This document shows positions 5,813 to 8,850 of a stretch of 8,850 bases of DNA, one piece after another. The stretch lies in assembly GCA_002378125.1 (NCBI GenBank), contig DFRF01000004.1, positions 1 to 8,850 on the forward strand. The letters are read 5' to 3'. Position 1 is the first letter of the stretch. Every line of letters starts with the position of its first letter. Below the pieces are notes generated by a model. It was not told the origin of the DNA and did no database searches. It saw only the letters and a program-made list of their open reading frames with translations. Source of the DNA: Rhodospirillaceae bacterium UBA3470. GTDB taxonomy: Bacteria; Pseudomonadota; Alphaproteobacteria; Rhodospirillales; Casp-alpha2. A program made the position numbers and the translations under genes.

Positions 5813-6574
5813 TCAATTATCTGGAAAATAGACGACGCCGGCGGCAATCCGCCGTTCCGCGCCGTCGTTCTCGAGGATCAGAGCGCCATCATCATCCAGG
5901 TCCTTGAAGTTACCGGTTAGGGTCTCGTTGTCCAAGCTCACCGCGATGGCCTTGCCTTTGCCTATGGACCGGTTGAGCCAGGTCTGACGCACTTTGTCGA
6001 ACCCTTCTTCCACCCAAATGTTGGCCCACTTTTGGAAACTTCGGGCAAAGGCGACAAGAGTATCCTCTACCGTAACGGTCCAATGCTCGGCACTCAGTGA
6101 CGTTGCCGGATAGGCCGCGTCGTCGGGAAAATGCGCGACATTGACGCCAAGACCGACGATGACCCATTCGGGAAACTCGGCCCCGCCGGCTTCCGACTCC
6201 AGCAAGATACCGGCGACCTTCTTTTTCTGGAGGAGGACGTCGTTTGGCCATTTCAAGTGGATTTGGTGTCCGGGCTCCGAAATATTGCCGAGGGCATCGT
6301 AGAGCGCGACAGCAGTGACGAAACTGAGTTGCGCCGCCTCGCGTAGCGGCACCTCGGGCCGGAGGATCAGGGATAGGTGGAGGTTGCCCGGCGGGCTGAC
6401 CCAATCGCGTCCGCGTCGGCCCCGCCCCCTGGTTTGTTCGCGTGCCCAAACCAATGTACCGTCAGGTGCAGCGTCCTCACCCCGACGGGCGAGGTCGCGG
6501 GCCTCGTCATTTGTGGACGCGCAACGCTCCAGAGAAATCAGGTTATAAACAGAAGGGAGGCGTGGTTCGGACAT
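5813..6574 (-). CDS. birA: Biotin--[acetyl-CoA-carboxylase] ligase, short form without repressor domain
   Basis: This enzyme activates biotin to biotinyl-5'-AMP and attaches it to the carrier lysine of biotin-dependent carboxylases. The 253 residues show the catalytic core: STNDEA (20-25), the biotinyl-AMP loop GRGRRGR (50-56) followed by DWVSPPGNLHLS, KWPNDV (108-113), KKVAGILLE (118-126) and GLGVNV (141-146). A small SH3-like C-terminal domain runs from about 207 (GKGKAIAV) to the end. There is no N-terminal helix-turn-helix, so it should not be a bio operon repressor as in E. coli; this monofunctional form is common in alphaproteobacteria. It starts 13 nt after nuoN with only a weak GGA ahead of the ATG. 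It would supply biotinylated propionyl-CoA carboxylase, which feeds the epimerase encoded downstream. Confidence 0.95.
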   Translation of the reverse strand: MSEPRLPSVYNLISLERCASTNDEARDLARRGEDAAPDGTLVWAREQTRGRGRRGRDWVSPPGNLHLSLILRPEVPLREAAQLSFVTAVALYDALGNISEPGHQIHLKWPNDVLLQKKKVAGILLESEAGGAEFPEWVIVGLGVNVAHFPDDAAYPATSLSAEHWTVTVEDTLVAFARSFQKWANIWVEEGFDKVRQTWLNRSIGKGKAIAVSLDNETLTGNFKDLDDDGALILENDGAERRIAAGVVYFPDN

Positions 6575-6587
6575 GTTCCGAGGGCGC

Positions 6588-8066
6588 TTAACTGGAGAAC
6601 AGGGACGCCGCCGCCGCCGCCGCGCTGGACACCAACGGTTCCGGATAAGCGATGAATGCCAAGATCAGAATTCCTGTGAGCGTCAACAACGCGCCGATTT
6701 CGCGGTCTATGGACTGATCCAGCGGATCCTCGGCGTCGTCGAAGTACATGATCCGGATTATCCGGAGGTAATAGAAAGCGCCAACCACGCTGGTCAGTAC
6801 GCCAATGATCGCCAAGGTATAGAGCTCCGTTGCGATTGCGGCCTGGAAGATGTAAAGCTTGCCAAAAAAACCGGCCAGCGGCGGAATGCCAGCCATAGAG
6901 AACATGAAAATCGCCAAGGCCAACGCGATCATCGGGTGCGTCTTGCCCAGGCCCGCCAGGTCATCAATCCCTTCCACCATACGTCCGCCGCGCCGCATGC
7001 AGAGGATGCAGGCGAACGTGCCAATATTCATAAACACATAGATGGCCAGGTAGATCAGTACCGCGCGGATACCGGCCTCCGAACCGACCGACAGGCCGAT
7101 CAGCGCATAGCCGACGTGACCGATAGAGCTGTAAGCCATAAGACGCTTGATGTTGCGCTGGTTTAAGGCGGCGAAGGAACCCAGGATCATCGAGGCAATC
7201 GAAATGAAAACAACGATCTGCTGCCATTGCGCCAAAAGATCGCCAAAAGGCCCAACCATGACCCGTATGAATAGTGCCATCCCTGCAATCTTCGGGGCAA
7301 TTGCGAAGAAGGCCGTGACCGGCGTTGGCGCACCTTCGTAGACGTCTGGGGTCCACATGTGGAAAGGCACGGCGGAAACCTTGAAGGCCAGGCCCGCGAG
7401 GATAAATACGATCCCAAAGATCATGCCGGTGCCCGGACCTTCGGGCCCCGTGTTAGTAAACATCTTGGCCATGACCTCAAAGCTGGTGGTGCCGGCGAAA
7501 CCGTACACCAAAGACATGCCGTAAAGCAGCATTCCCGAGGCCACAGCGCCTAGTACGAAATATTTAAGGCCTGCCTCCGTGGAGCGTGTGTCGTCGCGCT
7601 GGAAAGCGGCGATTATGTAGAGCGAGAGGCTCTGCATTTCGAGACCAAGATAGAGCGAGATCATATCGTTGGCCGAGATCATCATCAGCATGCCGAGGGT
7701 CGCAAAGACCACAAGGACCGGGAACTCGAACCGGGCCAAACTATGTCTTTCCATGAATCCTTTCGCGATCACTAATGATCCGGTCGACGCCAGCAGCACT
7801 AAAACCTTGCAGAAGACCGCATAACCGTCGGAGACGAACATGCTACCAAAAGTCACTAGCCGTTCGCCGGCCAGCAGGGTCGTGAGCAGCACCGCCAACA
7901 ACAAGGCTATGATGCTCATATAAGTCACGTAGCGGAAAGTGGTAACGTCCTGTTCGTCGCGTCCGCCCTTCCGGAATACGCCAAACATCAGCAGCGCCAT
8001 GATGATCACCGCCAGGAATAGCTCCGGCAGCGCGGGGATCAGTTCGGGTACGTGGGTATTAGGCAT
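6588..8066 (-). CDS. nuoN: NADH-quinone oxidoreductase subunit N
   Basis: A membrane-arm subunit of respiratory complex I and one of three antiporter-like proton-pumping subunits. The 492-residue protein is almost wholly hydrophobic, consistent with about 14 helices. The charged residues expected in the proton path are present: Glu143 (YLGLEMQSL), Lys168 (AGLKYFVLG), Lys229 (GLAFKVSAVPFHMW), Lys308 (NIKRLMAYSSIGH) and Lys403 (FFGKLYIF). The PFHMWTPDVYEGAPTPV segment is highly characteristic. The ATG at 8064-8066 has AAGGGA about 9 nt upstream and lies 21 nt after nuoM. The C-terminus ends in an alanine run encoded by six GCG codons. Its place between nuoM and birA is the normal end of the alphaproteobacterial nuo operon. 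Confidence 0.97.
   Translation of the reverse strand: MPNTHVPELIPALPELFLAVIIMALLMFGVFRKGGRDEQDVTTFRYVTYMSIIALLLAVLLTTLLAGERLVTFGSMFVSDGYAVFCKVLVLLASTGSLVIAKGFMERHSLARFEFPVLVVFATLGMLMMISANDMISLYLGLEMQSLSLYIIAAFQRDDTRSTEAGLKYFVLGAVASGMLLYGMSLVYGFAGTTSFEVMAKMFTNTGPEGPGTGMIFGIVFILAGLAFKVSAVPFHMWTPDVYEGAPTPVTAFFAIAPKIAGMALFIRVMVGPFGDLLAQWQQIVVFISIASMILGSFAALNQRNIKRLMAYSSIGHVGYALIGLSVGSEAGIRAVLIYLAIYVFMNIGTFACILCMRRGGRMVEGIDDLAGLGKTHPMIALALAIFMFSMAGIPPLAGFFGKLYIFQAAIATELYTLAIIGVLTSVVGAFYYLRIIRIMYFDDAEDPLDQSIDREIGALLTLTGILILAFIAYPEPLVSSAAAAAASLFSS
6606..6623. repeat. Six-unit trinucleotide repeat (GCG on the coding strand) in the nuoN C-terminal tail
   Basis: Six uninterrupted CGC units on the plus strand are six GCG alanine codons near the nuoN C-terminus (SSAAAAAASLFSS). 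Unit gain or loss by slippage would keep the frame and only change tail length after the last helix, so little functional effect is expected. Confidence 0.8.
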
Positions 8067-8087
8067 ATCTTTTGTCCCTTCCCCGTC

Positions 8088-8850
8088 CTAGCGTCCGGCT
8101 AACGTTACGTTGGCTGCCGTCGCTTGAGCCGTCTGGACCTGTTGCAGTAGGTTCTCGACTGAGACCTGCATGATGTCCAGGAAGGGCAAAGGATAAATGC
8201 CCATCCAAAGTGTCAGAATGATTAACGGCGCGAATAAGGCCCATTCACGAGGGCTCATGTCGGCAATCTTCTTCAATGCGTCCTTGGTGAGTTCGCCGAA
8301 GATAATCCGCCGGTAGAGATACAGCATGTAAGCCGCGCCCAAAATGACGCCCAAAGCCGCCAGCGCGCATATCCAGGCGTTTACCTGGAAGGCGCCTAGC
8401 AGCACCAGGAATTCGCCGATGAAACCGCCCGTGCCGGGCAAGCCAACTGAGGCCAGCATGAAGAACATGAACGTCAGCGCATAGCCCGGCATTCGGTGCA
8501 CTAGGCCGCCGTACACCTCGATGTCGCGGGAATGAATGCGGTCATAGACAACACCGACGATCAAGAACAAGGCGGCGGAGACAATCCCGTGGCTGAGCAT
8601 CACGTAGATGGCGCCTTCAAGACCCTGAACCGTTAGGGTGAAGGCGCCAATGGTGACGAAGCCCATGTGGGCGACTGACGAATAGGCGATCAGCTTCTTC
8701 ATGTCCTCCTGTACTAAGGCCACGAACGATGTGTAAACCACGGCAATAATACTGAGCGTGTAGACCATGGGTGTGAAGTCCACGGTGGCCAAAGGAAACA
8801 TGGGCAGCGAAAAGCGAAGGAGCCCGTAGCCGCCGAATTTCAACAGCACG
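8088..8850 (-). CDS. nuoM: NADH-quinone oxidoreductase subunit M, C-terminal part (5' end beyond window)
   Basis: The last 253 complete codons of an antiporter-like complex I subunit; the 5' half lies past base 8850. The first visible residues are V-LLKFGGYGLLRFSLPMFP (the GTG at 8847-8849 is internal, not a start). This is the conserved stretch following the PDAHVEAPT region of NuoM. Next come ALVQEDMKKLIAYSSVAHMGFV, holding the conserved helix lysine, then MLSHGIVSAALFL and the segment SVGLPGTGGFIGEFLVL, all diagnostic of NuoM. Several membrane helices follow, with AAYMLYLYRRIIFG near the end and a tail rich in Gln and Ala. The stop is TAG at 8088-8090, 21 nt before nuoN. No defect is visible in the part shown. 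Confidence 0.96.
   Translation of the reverse strand, partial: VLLKFGGYGLLRFSLPMFPLATVDFTPMVYTLSIIAVVYTSFVALVQEDMKKLIAYSSVAHMGFVTIGAFTLTVQGLEGAIYVMLSHGIVSAALFLIVGVVYDRIHSRDIEVYGGLVHRMPGYALTFMFFMLASVGLPGTGGFIGEFLVLLGAFQVNAWICALAALGVILGAAYMLYLYRRIIFGELTKDALKKIADMSPREWALFAPLIILTLWMGIYPLPFLDIMQVSVENLLQQVQTAQATAANVTLAGR

Noticed and set aside
5458..5907. 149-codon plus-strand frame antisense to coaX and birA
   Set aside because: Crosses the junction of two clear minus-strand genes and encodes no recognisable domain.
5910..6449. 179-codon alternative minus-strand frame inside birA
   Set aside because: Arg/Pro/Gly-rich translation of the shifted birA frame; the biotin ligase motifs are in the other frame.
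6573..7166. 197-codon plus-strand frame antisense to nuoN
   Set aside because: Despite its length, the composition (His, Arg, Gln, Asp rich) is the usual mirror of hydrophobic membrane-protein codons, and nuoN is unambiguous on the other strand.

Overview
The window is an alphaproteobacterial chromosome segment, most like Rhodospirillales or related orders. This rests on the gene order, the short ProRS lacking the editing insertion, RNase J, and a moderately high G+C with strong G/C third positions. The species cannot be named from the sequence. All intact recognised genes lie on the minus strand, so transcription runs from high to low coordinates: nuoM (C-terminal part), nuoN, birA, coaX, rnj, mce, a small DUF1467-type membrane protein, then proS and the first 11 complete codons of lolC. 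This order is well known in alphaproteobacteria.

From 8850 down to 2676 the genes are tightly packed. The gaps are 11-21 nt, and rnj/mce and coaX/rnj each share an ATGA stop/start overlap, so this reads as one co-transcribed and partly translationally coupled block. It joins the end of the respiratory complex I operon (NuoM and NuoN proton-pumping subunits) to biotin-protein ligase, type III pantothenate kinase (first step of CoA synthesis), ribonuclease J and methylmalonyl-CoA epimerase. Biotin ligase, CoA synthesis and methylmalonyl-CoA epimerase are linked: biotinylated propionyl-CoA carboxylase makes the (S)-methylmalonyl-CoA that the epimerase uses.

The accessory part is about 1.3 kb at 1360-2690, between proS and the DUF1467 gene, which usually lie side by side. 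It holds a plus-strand sulfotransferase pseudogene (about 1946-2690) broken by two in-frame stops and two frameshifts. Its last 15 bases overlap the end of the DUF1467 gene. In front of it is an AT-rich tract (1779-1912). Further left is a G+C-rich intergenic stretch with a perfect 12-bp inverted repeat whose loop carries a consensus Shine-Dalgarno sequence, placed ahead of a 47-codon ORF of unknown status. A plausible sigma70-type promoter for proS lies at 1409-1437, which would restore transcription of proS-lolC after separation from the upstream operon.

I see no tRNA, rRNA, CRISPR array, transposase or integrase. No intact novel system is visible. The most unusual material is the decayed insertion and the structured intergenic DNA beside it.
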